A model generated the notes under the pieces. It searched no databases. It was not told the DNA's origin and saw nothing but the letters and a program-made list of their open reading frames with translations. 64,000 nucleotides of DNA from Voacanga thouarsii (Eukaryota; Streptophyta; Magnoliopsida; Gentianales; Apocynaceae), in assembly GCA_026120185.1 (NCBI GenBank), contig JANUWF010001942.1, forward strand, positions 3,570,001 to 3,634,000, written 5' to 3'. The position numbers and the translations under genes were made by a program. Positions within the stretch are counted from its first letter, which is position 1. Every line of letters starts with the position of its first letter. Below are positions 1 through 12,334 of this stretch, one piece after another.

Positions 1-446
1 AGAACAAAGGAGTGAAATGAGAATTCTCCTAACATGTCCCTCCTAGGTCATTATCACCACCTTGATCTAGGCCCTTAAGGCCACAACCAACTCCCCCCAA
101 GCAAAATTAAAATTTAATCTAACTAAAGCTTCTATGATGGAAATTGAACTCTAGACTTTAATAATTAATTCTAAGGCTCTAACCACTAAACCATAACAAC
201 TCTTGTTGCTATTTTTACTATAAAATTAATTCCTATTCCTTCCACAAGCTATCTCCCTATTTCCCACCTCGGGCAAAAATTACCATTTTGCCCCTCTCAC
301 ACAATACTCACTACCAAGACTTCAAAACAGCAAAACTCAAATCCAAAGCATATAAAATCATATGAAAATGTATTTAATCATGAAATAAAGCATGATATGC
401 ATCCCAACCCCCTTACTCTAAGGTTGGTTTTGACTGGGGTTTCACA
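1..446 (-). mobile_element. LTR tip of Tekay/Del-like Ty3/gypsy family X
   Basis: This stretch matches, in the same order and orientation, the outer end of the long LTRs at 36702-42470 and (reversed) 45016-49405. Read on the minus strand it begins TGTGAAACCCC at 446, the LTR 5' terminus of the family. Element A's LTR sequence resumes without a gap at 447, so family X inserted into that LTR. The expected duplication would start AATTC at 447, but its partner lies outside the window. Whether this is a solo LTR or a full element cannot be seen. Confidence 0.85.
137..199 (-). other. tRNA-like sequence in family-X LTR (degenerate copy)
   Basis: On the minus strand an A-box-like stretch (GTTTAGTGGTTAGAGCC) is followed about 35 bases on by a degraded B-box-like stretch (AGTTCAATTTCC). 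The same pair occurs at the same distance (about 245-310 bp) from the LTR start in the copies at 42161-42225 and 45262-45330. It is not a complete tRNA gene. It looks like a tRNA-derived block built into this LTR family. Confidence 0.6.
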
Positions 447-1465
447 AATTCCTCAACCCAAAATCAGTTAGGACTTACAGGCTATTCCGAGGACCAAAAA
501 GACACATCGCCTTGGCGGCTAAAATGACCAAAATACCCCTGCTATATAAATAGCTATATTTTGTATTTTAAATATTTCCTAATATCACCATAAGGAAATA
601 TTGACCCCAAGGATAACACTGCATTAGTAAAGTCTCCAACCTATAGGTGAAATGACTAAAATACCCCTCTACACATCGCCGTACATTTAGAGAGGAAGAA
701 GTGTACTAACACCCCTCTAAATGACATCTACCATCCTTAGGCTTCTAGTCTAATGATCCACGACTTCTTGGAGTGTTTCCGCTTTCCAAAGGAGCTACCC
801 TAAAGTAAACATCCAAATCATGTTTCCTAGGGCCTTGGATATTTTAGACCATTTGGACAACCATAAGGGGCAATATAGTGCATAAACTATCTTGTACAAG
901 TCTGTCTTAACTAACTAGTTACATATACCCAATACACAACTATATTGGTTCTACTATAGAACCTCGACTATAGCATATCAAAGCATATGCTTCCAGCTTC
1001 GTCAGACCACCAACTTATACTCAAGTCGTAAAGTACTAGTCCACGCTGTTGTGGTAGTAGTCTAGGTTTCTATCATATAGTACTTTTAGAAACCACTACT
1101 ACAGGTCCTGTCCTTCGTATTCGAAACACGCTTATGTCATGAAGTGAGTGGACTACTCACTAACTAAAGGTAAGCCTTTCCCCATTTGGAATTCATAACA
1201 TAATAACCTAAACATGATGAGATTCCCAGTCTCATCAATAGGTTAAGAACAAATGTTTATGTGTTAAATAACCCGTGATCCATACCTTACTGTGAAAGAC
1301 CACCATTCACATGGACCACTTATTTAAACACAATGGGTCTGTTCCAAACAAAAATTGTGCACAAACAAAAAGTAAATTCACAAACAATTTCTAAAAATAA
1401 ATTTTTTTATTAAAATATTCGATTTTACATTAGAAATCTAGTCTAAGAGGGCATACAATCCAACA
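447..1465 (-). repeat. 3' LTR of element A (visible part)
   Basis: Aligns over its whole length with 8158-9173 of the 5' LTR. On the minus strand it starts TGTTGGATTGTATGCCCTC at 1465, directly after a polypurine tract, and breaks off at 447 where family X is inserted. The remaining ~1 kb of the LTR should lie beyond the left edge of the window. Confidence 0.9.
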
Positions 1466-1485
1466 ATCTCCCACTTATACTCTAA
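1466..1485 (-). other. Polypurine tract of element A
   Basis: On the minus strand the purine-rich run AGTATAAGTGGGAGAT ends immediately before the LTR start TGTTGG. This is where plus-strand DNA synthesis is primed in LTR retrotransposons. It lies two bases after the polyprotein stop codon (1488-1490). Confidence 0.8.
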
Positions 1486-1487
1486 GA

Positions 1488-4400
1488 CTAGGTAAGTCCA
1501 TATGTGCCCACCCCTATGGCGTCTAAGTGTCTCTTGAAGACTCTCTCAGCTAAAGGCTTGGTGAATGGATCTGCTAGATTGTTTTCTGAGACAATATGTT
1601 CCACCACAACTTCCCATCTCTAGATGAAATCCCGGATCAGGTGGTACTTCCTCTCGATGTGTTTCCCCTTCTTGTGGTTCCGAGGCTCCTTAGATTGCGA
1701 TACTACTCCAAGGTTTTCGCAATACATCACAATCGGCCTGTCCATATGTGGTACGACTCCAAGTTCTGAAAGGAACTTCCGAAGCTAAACTACTTCCTTG
1801 GACGCCTCTGAAGCTACCATATACTCAGCTTCTATGGTTGAGTCAGCAATACAAGACTGCTTAATACTCCTCCATGAAATTGCTCCTCCAGACAAGGTGA
1901 AGACATATCCACTAGTAGATTTTCTCTCATCCTTATCTGCCTGGAAGTCTGAGTCTGTGTATCCTGTAAGAACCAAATCATCAGCCCTGTAAACCAACAT
2001 ATAATCTCTCGTTCCCTTGAGGTACTTGAGAATATACTTTACAGCTTGCCAATGAACCTCACCTGGGTTTGACTGATATCTACTAACTAAGCCAATGGCA
2101 AAGCAGATATCTGGCCTAGTACACAGCATGGCATACATGAGACTTCCTACTGCCGAAGCTTAGGGAACCCTACTCATTCTATCATTTTCTTCTTGAGACT
2201 TAGGACAGTTCTTCGAAGAAAATGACAACCCATGTCTGCAAGGGATTAGAGCTCCCTTGCATGAGTCCATGCTGTACTTGGCCAGTATCTTATCAATGTA
2301 TGTTGTTTAGGATAACCCTAACATTCTCTGCTTCCTATTTCTAAGAAGCCTAATCTCGAGAATGTAGTTGGCTTTTCTCAAGTCCTTCATACTGAATTGA
2401 CTAGACAACCAAACATTTGTAGATGACAATGTCCCTACATCATTTCCAATGAGTAGAATGTCATCCACATACAGGATAAGAAAAACCACATTAATGCTTT
2501 CAAGTTTCCCGTACACGCATGGTTCATCTTTGTTTTGAATAAAACTATAAGACTTTACCGTCTCATCAAAACGAATGTTCCATACTCTCGATGCCTGCTT
2601 AAGTCCATAAATGGACTTCTTAAGCTTGCAAACTATATGTTCCTGGCCTTCTGGTCGGGACATATAGATGTCTTCGCTAAGATAGCCATTTAAGAATGCC
2701 GTCTTGACATTCATTTGCCATATCTCGTAGTCATAGTGACATGTGATGCCAAGGAGGATGCGGATGGATATAAACATGGCTATCGGGGAACAGGTTTTCT
2801 CATTGTCGATACCTTTTTTCTGAGTGTACCCTTTCGCCACAAGCCTAGCTTTGAAGGTTTCCACCTTCCCATCCGCTCCCCTCTTTCTCTTGTACACCCA
2901 CTTGCACCCAATGAGTTTTATCCCTTCAGGTGAAGCTACAAGATCCCAAACCTGATTGAGGTACATAGACTCAATCTCGGTTTTCATTGCTTCATGCCAA
3001 AGATTTGCATCGACATCAGCAATAGTCTCCTCGTATCTAGTGAGGTCTTGTTCCTGATGGTCAGAGACCAGCTCAAAGGCTTCGTCAGTCCATCTATCCG
3101 GAACCCTAGACATTCTCCCACTACGACGAGGCTCCACTTGCATAGGCTCTTGAGGTTGTGCCTCTTCTTGTTCCACAATCGGGTCAGAAGAAGTTTATTC
3201 CGTAGATAACTTCTCCTCAAGTTCCAACCTCGTAGAACCTTTAGTGGAAGTACTTTGATCATCTTCCAAGTATCTAGCATTAGTACTGACTAGAACCTTC
3301 TGCTCCTTAGGATGATAAAAGTAACCTCCTTTTGTCCCTTTTGGATAGCCAACAAAATAGCATAATTCTAATCTTGGTTCCAACTTGTCTCCCTTGACCA
3401 GTACATAAGATGGACAACCCTAAATCCTGAGATGATTCAGACTTGACTTACGCCCAGTACACATCTCCTAGGGAGTCCTAGGTACTGACTTGGAAGGCAC
3501 TAAGTTTAGAATATATGCCATTGTCTCCAGGGCATATCCCCAAAAGGACACTAGAAGAGTAGCATGAGACATCATGCTTCGGACCATTTCCATCAATGTC
3601 CTGTTCCTTCTCTCAGCTACTCCGTTCTGTTGGGGTGTTCCCGGCGCAGAGAGCTGGGATACTATCCCATGATGTACCATGCAGTCCTTGAATTCACCTA
3701 GGAGGTACTCTCCACCACGATCCGATCGTAAAGTTTTGATTAATTTACCTGTCCGACGCTCCACTTCAGTCTTAAACTCCTTGAACTTGTCAAAAGAGTC
3801 AGACTTGCGTCTCATCAGGTAAATGTAACCATACCTCGTACAATCATCCGTGAAAGTGATGAGGTACTCAAAACCTCCTCTAGCTAGTGTAGACAATGGA
3901 CCACACACATCAGTATGAACAAGACTTAACACCTCCTTGGCTCTATTCGATTTTGGTGTAAATGACCTTTTGGTCATCTTTCCCATCAGGTAGGATTCAC
4001 ACTGAGGCCAACTTTCCAATCTCAATGAGCCTAAAGGCCCATCATGGATTAGCCTTTGAATCCTGGTTGAGTTAATATGACCCAACCTTAGATGCCAAAG
4101 GTATGAATCATTGATATTGGTCTTTCTCTTCTTAGTTAAAGGTTTAGACTGAGCGTTATTTGATTGGTTGTTAATAGGGTTTAAAAAGAACAAATTTTCA
4201 TACATAGGCCCAGTACATAAAATTTCTCCATCTCTACTAATAGAAATACCAGAATGGAAAGATACAGAATATCCTTGATTAATAAGTTTTGCAACTGAAA
4301 TCAAATTCTGATGAAAACCAAGTACTAAAATATCTTTTAAAACCACTATCTTATTACAATAAAAAATAAGATCCAACTCTCCTACTGTAAGGGCCCAGAC

Positions 4401-5369
4401 ATGTGCTCTATTACCCAGTCGAAGCCCATGTTCGCCCTTCTTGAGTCTTCTTATCTTTCTAAACCCCTGCAAGGAGTTACAGATATGATCAGTGGCTCCT
4501 GAATCAACAATCTAAGTGGAAGTTGATCCTACCATTGATATGGACTCTAGATAGAAAATATTACCTGTGGGGTTTTTCTTAGTTTGAAGATTTGGACATT
4601 CCTTTTTCCAATGTCTCTTCTTCCCACATTTGAAGCACTTGCCCTTTGGTTTGTCCTTGGGCTGGGTCTTGGGCTAGACTGCTGCATTCCCCTTCTTCCT
4701 CTTGAACTTTCTGGGTTTAAGCCCAGTTCTTGAGGAAGAAGCCTTAGCAATCATGGCCTTTAACTGTGGCTTCATGACCTTCTCCGCCATCTGGAGCTCC
4801 TTCATCAATTCAGTCAAACTTATGTTCAGTTTGTTCATGTTATAGTTCAACTTGAATTGAGTGAAGGAGCCCGGTAGAGATTCAAGAACCATGTCCACTT
4901 GGCTCTTGAGGTCAATGACAGCCCCTAAGATTTTCGCCTCCTCGAAAGCAGCAATCATCTTGAGCATATGCTCTCGGACTAATGCTCCCTCAACCATCTT
5001 AGTGTTTACAATAGTTCGAAGAGCCTCCTGCCTTGCCGGTCGGCTCTTGTCCGCGAACATAATAACCAATGATTGATTGATATCATATGCAGAAGCCATG
5101 TGCTCGTGTTTTGACTGGAGCACATTAGACATGGAGGCTAACATATAGTAGCGTGCCATTTCATCAGCCTTCTTCCATGCCTTCTCAGCCTCTCGCTCTT
5201 CGACGGTGGAACCTTCCCTGATAACAGGGTAGGTCTCGTAAAGGACATACTTATACTCTTCGGCTATGAGTATTATGTCCAGGTTCCTTGTCCAGTCCAC
5301 ATAGTTTGGACCCGTTAACTTATTCTCCCTGAGAATAACGGCCAATGGACTAAAAGAACCTCCCACCAT
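1488..5369 (-). pseudogene. gag-pol polyprotein of copia element A, one frame with nine premature stops
   Basis: The frame runs from ATG at 5369 to the stop at 1488-1490: 1,293 codons, a normal copia length, with no frameshift. Domains in order: gag (5369-4680); CCHC zinc knuckle CFKCGKKRHWKKEC near 4640; protease core VDSGATDHIC near 4505; GAG-pre-integrase and integrase (4470-3470) with D, D and E residues in HTDVCGP, FTDDCTRYGY and NGVAERRN; reverse transcriptase (3176-2310) with YVDD; RNase H (2140-1500) with TDSDF and EAEY. Stops lie at 4674, 4512, 3468, 3420, 3195, 2307, 2160, 1785 and 1620; six are TAG, several replacing a conserved Trp or Gln. Two key residues are also lost: the integrase HHCC ligand reads CESY rather than CESC, and the RT motif reads QMNVKTAF instead of QMDVKTAF. 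The protein is therefore inactive. Confidence 0.93.
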
Positions 5370-7127
5370 TTCTGAAAATCGAAAGAAAGAATTTAGTTTG
5401 TGAAAACAAAATAAAATTTGTACACTAAAAATAATTTGACATAGCTTCTTGGGAAGATTTACAGTTTCCTAAGCTAAGTGTATTGACCACCACAAATTAA
5501 TTTCCCTTCTAGGTAATGATCTAGAGGATAACTCCATCGTGGGATGGTCATTTCCTCTCATTTCCTATGGACATACCTCGCACTATGACCTCCAACGTAG
5601 GCTGGCCGATCATAGTATGTGCCCCGGGTTATTAATTACATCATTCCATTAGATCTAGATCCTTGTGGTATTCCCATCCTATACGGCTTCACTCCCAGGG
5701 TGACGCTAGAGGACCCACGATCTCTAATGAGGACCGTGATGGAAGCCGTGGGGCCGTTGGAACCCCTCTCCCACTTAGTCTTTTAAAATAAAGGTTTTCT
5801 GAAAAATATCCTTTTGAAATTTCCATTAAGTTTTTCTTAACTCAAAAATAAAATATCTAAGTCCATTAAAATCTCTATGTCAAGGCTTATATCTTTTGAG
5901 AGATTTCTCCATGGACTAATTTTATTTAAGTTAAAACTTAATGATTTCAAAAAATTTCCAATTAAAACTTTCTAAAGACCTTGTCTCAAGTTTATTTGAC
6001 AAAACAATTTTTTCTAGTCCAAAAAAAAAAAATAAAATGGCTCTCCATTTTAATTTACAAAAATATCTAAATCCAATATATTTTCTATGTCAAGGATTAA
6101 ATCCTTTGAGAAAATATACAAGGATTAATTTTTGTACAAATTAAAATAACCATTTAATTTTTGAAGAAAAATGTTTTCTTGTCCAAAAACAAAAAAATGT
6201 TCCCAAAGACTTTGGTCTTTGAGAAAAAGGCGCACATAGGTACATAAAAAAAATAGCATGCTCGAAAACAGTAAATGTTTTCATGCTTTTCTATTTTTTA
6301 AACCTAAGTGTCCAAATAATAGAATTAAACACATTAATTAATTAATTAATTATCTTGTTTAATCCTAAAATCCCTTACTAATATTTTTCATGCAAATTAT
6401 TCCAAGAATATAAATATTGTAAAAATATTAACTTCACCTGGTATGGGACCCAAAACGAAAAAGAAAAAAAAAAGCTGGCGGTCCACCGCACCGGATCCGC
6501 ACCCGCATGGCCTGCGATCCACCGCAGCCGCGATGCACCACGCTGCACCGGATCGCCTTCGCTTCAGCCCGCACCCGCAACCCGCGACCCGCTTGCCTTC
6601 TGCTGCCGACCCGTGCGTTAACCCGTGCTTCCACCGTTTCGCATGTCCGGTGCCCCGCTGACCAGCGCGCCAATTGCAAATTGCAATTGCAATCAGCTTC
6701 AATTCATGGAATTGGCTCGGCTTACGCGGCTCATCAGCGACCGGCTCCTCTCACAAAAACGCAGTGGCTCGACTCGGCGGCTCGGTTCCACTGCATGGCT
6801 TAGGAATAGTGTTTCTTCTTTGTTTTTTCTCTTCTTCTGCCCGAAAGTTGCAGAGACCATTCTGCTTCATATTTTGCTAATATCTTTGGCTTCTTTGGAC
6901 ATTTTTACTTACAAAAACTCATCCAAAACAAAAACACAACCGCCTATACCCATTAAAATTGGGTTTACACGATCAAACCTCAAAGCCAAAATTTATTTAA
7001 GAGATGCCTATGCTTCAACGATGAAACTCATAGTGATGCTATCCCATACCAAAACAGCGAAGGATCATAGGTATAATCATCTTCTCCATTTTTATTAACT
7101 ACCATGCACCCTATATTGATCAAAGAA
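5370..7127 (-). other. Untranslated leader of element A
   Basis: This 1.76-kb stretch lies between the primer-binding site and the gag start. I find no conserved reading frame in it; the short frames on both strands are low-complexity. It contains a diverged tandem duplication (5847-6145) and a GC-rich, CpG-rich block at about 6460-6680 that contrasts sharply with the AT-rich surroundings. The length is long for a copia leader, so a captured or inserted segment is possible, but I see no terminal repeats marking one. Confidence 0.6.
5847..6145. repeat. Diverged tandem duplication in the leader
   Basis: Two ~90-bp blocks about 212 bp apart share AAATATCTAA(G/A)TCCA, CTATGTCAAGG and GGA(C/T)TAATTTT in the same order. 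The spacer between them also has similar A/T-rich runs. They look like an old duplication within the retrotransposon leader. Confidence 0.6.
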
Positions 7128-7145
7128 CCATTGTCTCTGATACCA
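7128..7145 (-). other. Primer-binding site of element A (initiator Met-tRNA type)
   Basis: The minus strand reads TGGTATCAGAGACAATGG, three bases inside the LTR end. TGGTATCAGAGC is the usual plant LTR-retrotransposon site complementary to the 3' end of initiator Met-tRNA. It fixes the inner end of the 5' LTR at 7149. Confidence 0.9.
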
Positions 7146-7148
7146 CAT

Positions 7149-9173
7149 TGAGGGACGGGAAAACAGAGGAAGCATGCTTGAACCGAAAAAAAAAACAGAG
7201 AGAAAAAAATGCAAGCCTTAGAGGCCACACGAAATCGTGAAGATCATACATTTGCGCTCCTTAAGCCTACTAGGTTGAGTAGGAGTGGATTGAACGACAG
7301 AAATCGCTTCGCTTTGCCCACTTGAAAAAGCTTCCGGTTGAAAATCCGCTAGTCTCCTACTTCGCCTGGTTTGCATGAACACCAAGCCTTTCAGCTCTCG
7401 GAATATACCACAGCCCAACCTCTAGTCGGTGAACACAACAGTAAAGAGGAACGATCTCGAATCTCCTTGGTTCTCTTGCTATTGATTAGCAAAGAAACAA
7501 GAAGAACAACAGAGGAGAGGTAACGTGAGAGAGAGAGAGAGTTAGATGTGAGAGCTTATTTTTTTGGTTAGGAGATCAGGGTTTTCTTTTTCTAGAGACT
7601 TGTTTATTGGTTAGATAAAACTAAGTCTCTTATTATCAAATAAACATATCCTTGGGATATCATATTTCAAACACCCGGATGTCATCCTAAGACTAAGTTT
7701 GGCTTAACCTTAAACTCTTCTCAACCGTATTTGGAAAAAAACCCTAAGGTTCAAGCTATTGGGCCAGAAAAATATTTATTATTTCTCTTGGACCCAAAAG
7801 GCCCAAAATAATAAACATTAATTATTTATTTCCTAAACTTATATAAATAATCCAATAAATAATTAATGAGCCTAAATGATCCAAAATAATTAATCTTTAA
7901 TTATTTATTTCTTGGGCCTATATAAATAACCCAATAAATAATTAAACATTAATTATTTGCCCTAGTTTAAGCCCAGGTTAATTTCCTAATTATTCATACT
8001 GGACCTAGGCCCTGAATAATTAATTAACCAATTAAACTAGATAATTAATTTCTCACAACTCCTAGTTTATTTTATTTATTTATTTTATTCCAGTCTAATA
8101 ATAAATTAGACATCTTGAATAAAATCAAATAAAATAAAATTCTCTTGAATTAAGACCAATTCCTCAACCCAAAATTAGTTAGGACTTACGGGCTATTCCG
8201 AGACCAAAAAGACACATCGCCTTGGCTGCTAAAATGACAAAAATACCCTTACTATATAAATAGCTGTATTTGCATTTTAAATATTTCCTAATATCACCAT
8301 AAGGAAATATTAACCCTAAGGACAATGCTGCATTAGCAAAGTCTCCGACCTACAGGTGAAATGACTAAAATACCCCTCTACACATCGCCGTACATTTAGA
8401 GAGGAAGAAGTGTACTAACACCCCTCTAAATGATATCTACCATCCTTAGGCTTCTAGTTCAATGATCCACAACTTTTTGGAGTGTTTCCACTTTCCAAGG
8501 GAGCTACCCTAAAGCAAACATCCAAGTCATGTTTCCTAGGGCCCTGGACATTTTAGACCATTCAGACAACCACAAGGGGCGATATAGTGCAGAAACTATC
8601 TTATACAAGTCTATCTTAACTAACTAGTTACATATACCCAATACACAACTATATTGGTTCTACTATAGAACCTCAACTATAGCATATCAAAGCATATGCT
8701 TCCAGCTTCGTCAGACCACCAACTTATACTCAAGTTGTAGAGTACTAGTCCACGCTGTAGCGGTAGTAGTATAGGTTTCTATCATATAGTACTTTTAGAA
8801 ACCACTACTACAGGTCCTGTCCTATGTATTCAAAATACGCTTATGTCATGAAGTGAGTGGACTACTCACTGGCTAAAGGTAAGCCATTCCCCATTTGGAA
8901 TTTATAACATAATAACATAAACATGATGAGATTCCTAGTCTCATCAATGGTTAAGAATAAATATTTATGTGTTAAATAACCCGTGATCCATACCTTACTG
9001 TAAAAGACCACCATTCACATGGACCACTTATTTAAACACAATGGGTCTATTCCAAACGAAAATTGTGCACAAACAAAAAGTAAATTCACAAACAATTTTT
9101 GAAAATAAATTCTTTTATTAAAATATTCGATTTTACATTAGAAACCTAGTCTAAGAGGGCATACAATCCAACA
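7149..9173 (-). repeat. 5' LTR of element A
   Basis: 2,025 bp. On the minus strand it begins TGTTGGATTG at 9173 and ends CCCTCA at 7149, just before the primer-binding site. The half from 8158 to 9173 aligns with the visible 3' LTR. The next five bases, CCACA at 9174-9178, are the expected target duplication, whose partner is outside the window. The solo LTR at 9950-11716 is a related subfamily. Confidence 0.88.
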
Positions 9174-12100
9174 CCACAATCTGATCGCAAAGTTTTAATT
9201 AATTTACCTATTTGACACTCCACTTCTGCCTTAAACTCCTTAAATTTATCAAAAGAGTTAGACTTGCACCTCATTAGATAAATATAACCAAAACGAGTGT
9301 GATCATCTGTGAAAGTGATAAAGTACACGTAGCCTCCCCTAGCTGGTGTAGTCATTGGACCACAAACATTTTTATGAACTAGGGCTAGTATTTCCAATGC
9401 TCTATCCATCTATTTGGTAAAGGACCTTTTGATCATTTTACCTTTAAGGCAAGATTCACACTGAGGCTATTCTTCCAATCTCAATGAACCTAAAGGCTAA
9501 TCATGGATTAGCCTCTGAATTCGATTAGGATTTATAAGTCCCAATCTTAGATGCTACAAATACGAGTCATTTGATATGGCCTTTCTTTTTTTATTATCAG
9601 GTTCAGTTTGAATATTATTTACTTGATTTGTAATAGGATGTATATAAAAGAGATTTCCATTCATGTTTCGTGTACAAATTAAATTACCATCTCTACTGAT
9701 AGAAACACCAGAATGAAAAGAGACAGAATATCCTTAATTCATCAATTTGGAAACTAAAATTAAATTCTGTTTAAAACTAGAAACATATAAAATATCTTTG
9801 AAAATTAACTTCCTATTACAATAAAAAAAAATAAGCTCAGGATCTCTCACTGCTTCAGCTCATATTCGCTTTCTGTGGCCTATTTAAAGTCTATACTCAC
9901 CCTTGTTGAGTCTCAATTTACTCCTGAACCCCTGCAAAGAGTTACAGACTGAAGATTAAATTGCGAGCGAAACATAGCCCAAAAATCAGCCGAACAAGAA
10001 GAAAAATTGCAGCTTTCCTGCATGAAGAAGAAAAGAGAAAAAAAAATTCTTTATTACCTTTTCTTGTTCTCAAAATTAGCTGGACTGGAATATGCGGAAC
10101 TGGGATAGGCACGCTCGTGGAAACCTCTGGTGCGATTCCTACAAGCCTCCTACTCTGTCTATGCATGTATATGAATGCCAACTTCTCAATCTTCCAGTAT
10201 ATGACCTGCCTAATCCCATTTGGTGAATAACTTACAAGGCTAAGGAATTTTCTTTTGGGAGAGAGAAAAATGAGGCTTTTCTTTTTTTTTTCACAAAAAA
10301 GAAGCACTGAAAAACAACGTTGTTCTCCTTTTTTTTTTTTTCATTCTCCTGTTTAACCTAAATTAAAACCCTAGGTTAAACTGGACTGGCCCATTGGACT
10401 CTTAGTTTAGCCTTTTAGACCAAATTAATTATTCTAATTAGAACCAAACAAATGGCCCAATAAATAATTAATTTTTCGGCCCAAATAAACTAGTCCAATT
10501 AATTAGCCTATATTAGTTTAGTCCTAGGTTAATCCCTAATTATTCAAATTAGGCCAAAGCCCTAAATAATTAATTAACCCACCAAACTAATTTAATTAAT
10601 TCTCTCTCTCCATGGACTTTTATTTTATTCTAGCCCAATAATTAAATCAGACTACTTAAATAAAATAAATTCAATTTAATTTAATTTAAGACCAATCCCT
10701 TAGCCTGTATTTAATTAGGACTCACGATCTATACTGGGAACCAACAGACACACCGCATTGGCTACTAAAATGACCAAAATACCCTTGCCATATAAATAGC
10801 TGTATTTTGCATTTTAAATATTTTCTAATATCACCATGAGGAAATATTAACTCCAAGGACAATGTTGCGTTAGCAAAGTCTCCGACCTACAGGTGAAATG
10901 ACTAAAATACCCCTCTACATATCGTCGTGCATTTAGAGAGGAAGAAGTGTACTAACACCTCTCTAAATGATATTTACCATCCTTAAGCTTCTAGTCCAAT
11001 GATCCACGACTTCTTGGAGTGTTTCCGCTTTCCAAGGGAGCTACCTTAAAGCAAACATCCAAGTCATGTTTTCCAGGGCCCTGGATATTTAGATTATTCA
11101 GACAACCACAAAGGGTGATATAATAGAGAAACTATCTTGTATAAGTCTATCTTAACTAACTAGTCACACATACCTAATATGCAAGTATATTAGTCCTACG
11201 ATAGAACATCAACTTTAGCATATCAAAATACATGCTTCCAACTTCGTCAGACCACCAACTCATACTCATACTCAAGTCGTAGAGTACTAGTCCACGTTGT
11301 AGCAGTAGTAGTCTAAGTTTCTACCATATAGTACTTTAAGAAACCACTACTACAAGTCTTGTTTTACGTATTCGAAATACGCTTATGTCATGAAGTGAGT
11401 GGACTACTCACTGGCTAAAGGTAAGCCATTCCCCATTTGGAATTCACAACATAATAACCTAGATATGATGAGATTCCCATTCTCATCAATTGATTAAGAA
11501 TGAACGTTTATGTATTAAGTAACCCGTGATCCATACTTTATTGTGAAAGACCTCCATTCACTTGGACCACTTACTTAAACACAATAGGTCTTTTCCAAAT
11601 GTAATTATACATAAATAAAATATAAATTCACAAATAATTTCTAAAAATAAATTCTTTTATTAAAATATTCGATATTTACATCAGAAACCTAGTCTAAAAG
11701 GGCATATTTCCCAACACAGACATGGCCAGTGACTCCAGAATCAACTATCCAGGAAGATGTTGATCTAACCATCAAAAGTAGACACTAGACATAAAGCAAT
11801 ACCTGAAGTAGACTTGGCTAAGAAGTCCAGACAATCTTTCTTCCAATGTCCTTTCTTGCCACACTTGAAGCATTTGTCTTTGGGCTTTCCATTAGGCTTG
11901 GCCTGACTAGATGCTTTGGGCTAGGCCCCTGCATTATTCTGGACCTTTCTCTTCTTGATTTTCTTAGGCTTTGCTTTAATTCTAGAAAAGAAGAAGCAAA
12001 ACAAGAGACTAAAATCTTTAACACGGACTTCATGACTTTCTCTGCCGCCTAAAGCTCTTCCATAAGCTCTGTGAGATTCATATCCAGCTTGTTCATGTTG

Positions 12101-12334
12101 TAGTTCAACTTAAACTGAGAATATAAATCAGGGAGAGTTTCAAGAACCATGTCAATTTGGCTCTTAGGATCTATTATTGTGCCTAGGACCTCGGCCTCCT
12201 TGAAGTAAGCAATCATCTGGAGCAGATGCTCTCAAATCGATGCCCCATCAACCATCCTAGTATTCATGATTGCCCTAAGAGCTTCCTGCCTTGCGGGCCG
12301 GCTCTTGTTAGCAAACATGGTACGCAATGACATG
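9174..12334 (-). pseudogene. Older copia gag-pol fragment, interrupted by a solo LTR
   Basis: 9174-9949 encodes, with several breaks, the integrase core (HKNVCGPMTTPARGG; FTDDHTRFGYIY) and the GAG-pre-integrase region. 11717-12334 continues upstream with the zinc knuckle (CFKCGKKGHWKKDC) and part of gag. Both parts are collinear with element A's polyprotein, so this is a degenerate relative. It is cut at 9174 by element A, split at 9949/11717 by a solo LTR, and truncated at about 12334 within gag. No LTR of its own is visible. Confidence 0.85.
9950..11716 (-). repeat. Solo LTR of a copia (Angela-type) element
   Basis: 1,767 bp bounded by TG...CA: plus strand TGAAGATTAAAT at the left and TTTCCCAACA at the right. 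Perfect 5-bp duplications CAGAC flank it (9945-9949 and 11717-11721), and the host gag-pol reads across the join. Its outer ~1 kb (10690-11716) is clearly related to element A's LTRs. No internal coding sequence remains, as expected after LTR-LTR recombination. Confidence 0.93.

Larger units (their letters stand above)
447..9173 (-). mobile_element. Full-structure Ty1/copia retrotransposon A (3' LTR cut by family X)
   Basis: In minus-strand order: 5' LTR (9173-7149), primer-binding site, 1.75-kb leader, gag-pol frame (5369-1488), polypurine tract and 3' LTR (1465 downward). The domain order gag, zinc knuckle, protease, integrase, reverse transcriptase, RNase H is that of copia. LTR length (about 2 kb), the TGTTGG...ATGCCCT start and the initiator-Met-tRNA primer site resemble the Angela/BARE group, although the gag also looks Tork-like. 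The LTRs differ at about 34 of the first 450 aligned bases, nearly all transitions, so the insertion is not recent. It sits inside the integrase gene of an older relative (9174-12334). Confidence 0.9.

Noticed and set aside
6397..6803. Overlapping GC-rich reading frames on both strands as genes
   Set aside because: They are mutual shadows in a GC-rich low-complexity block of a retrotransposon leader, with no domain or homologous pattern.
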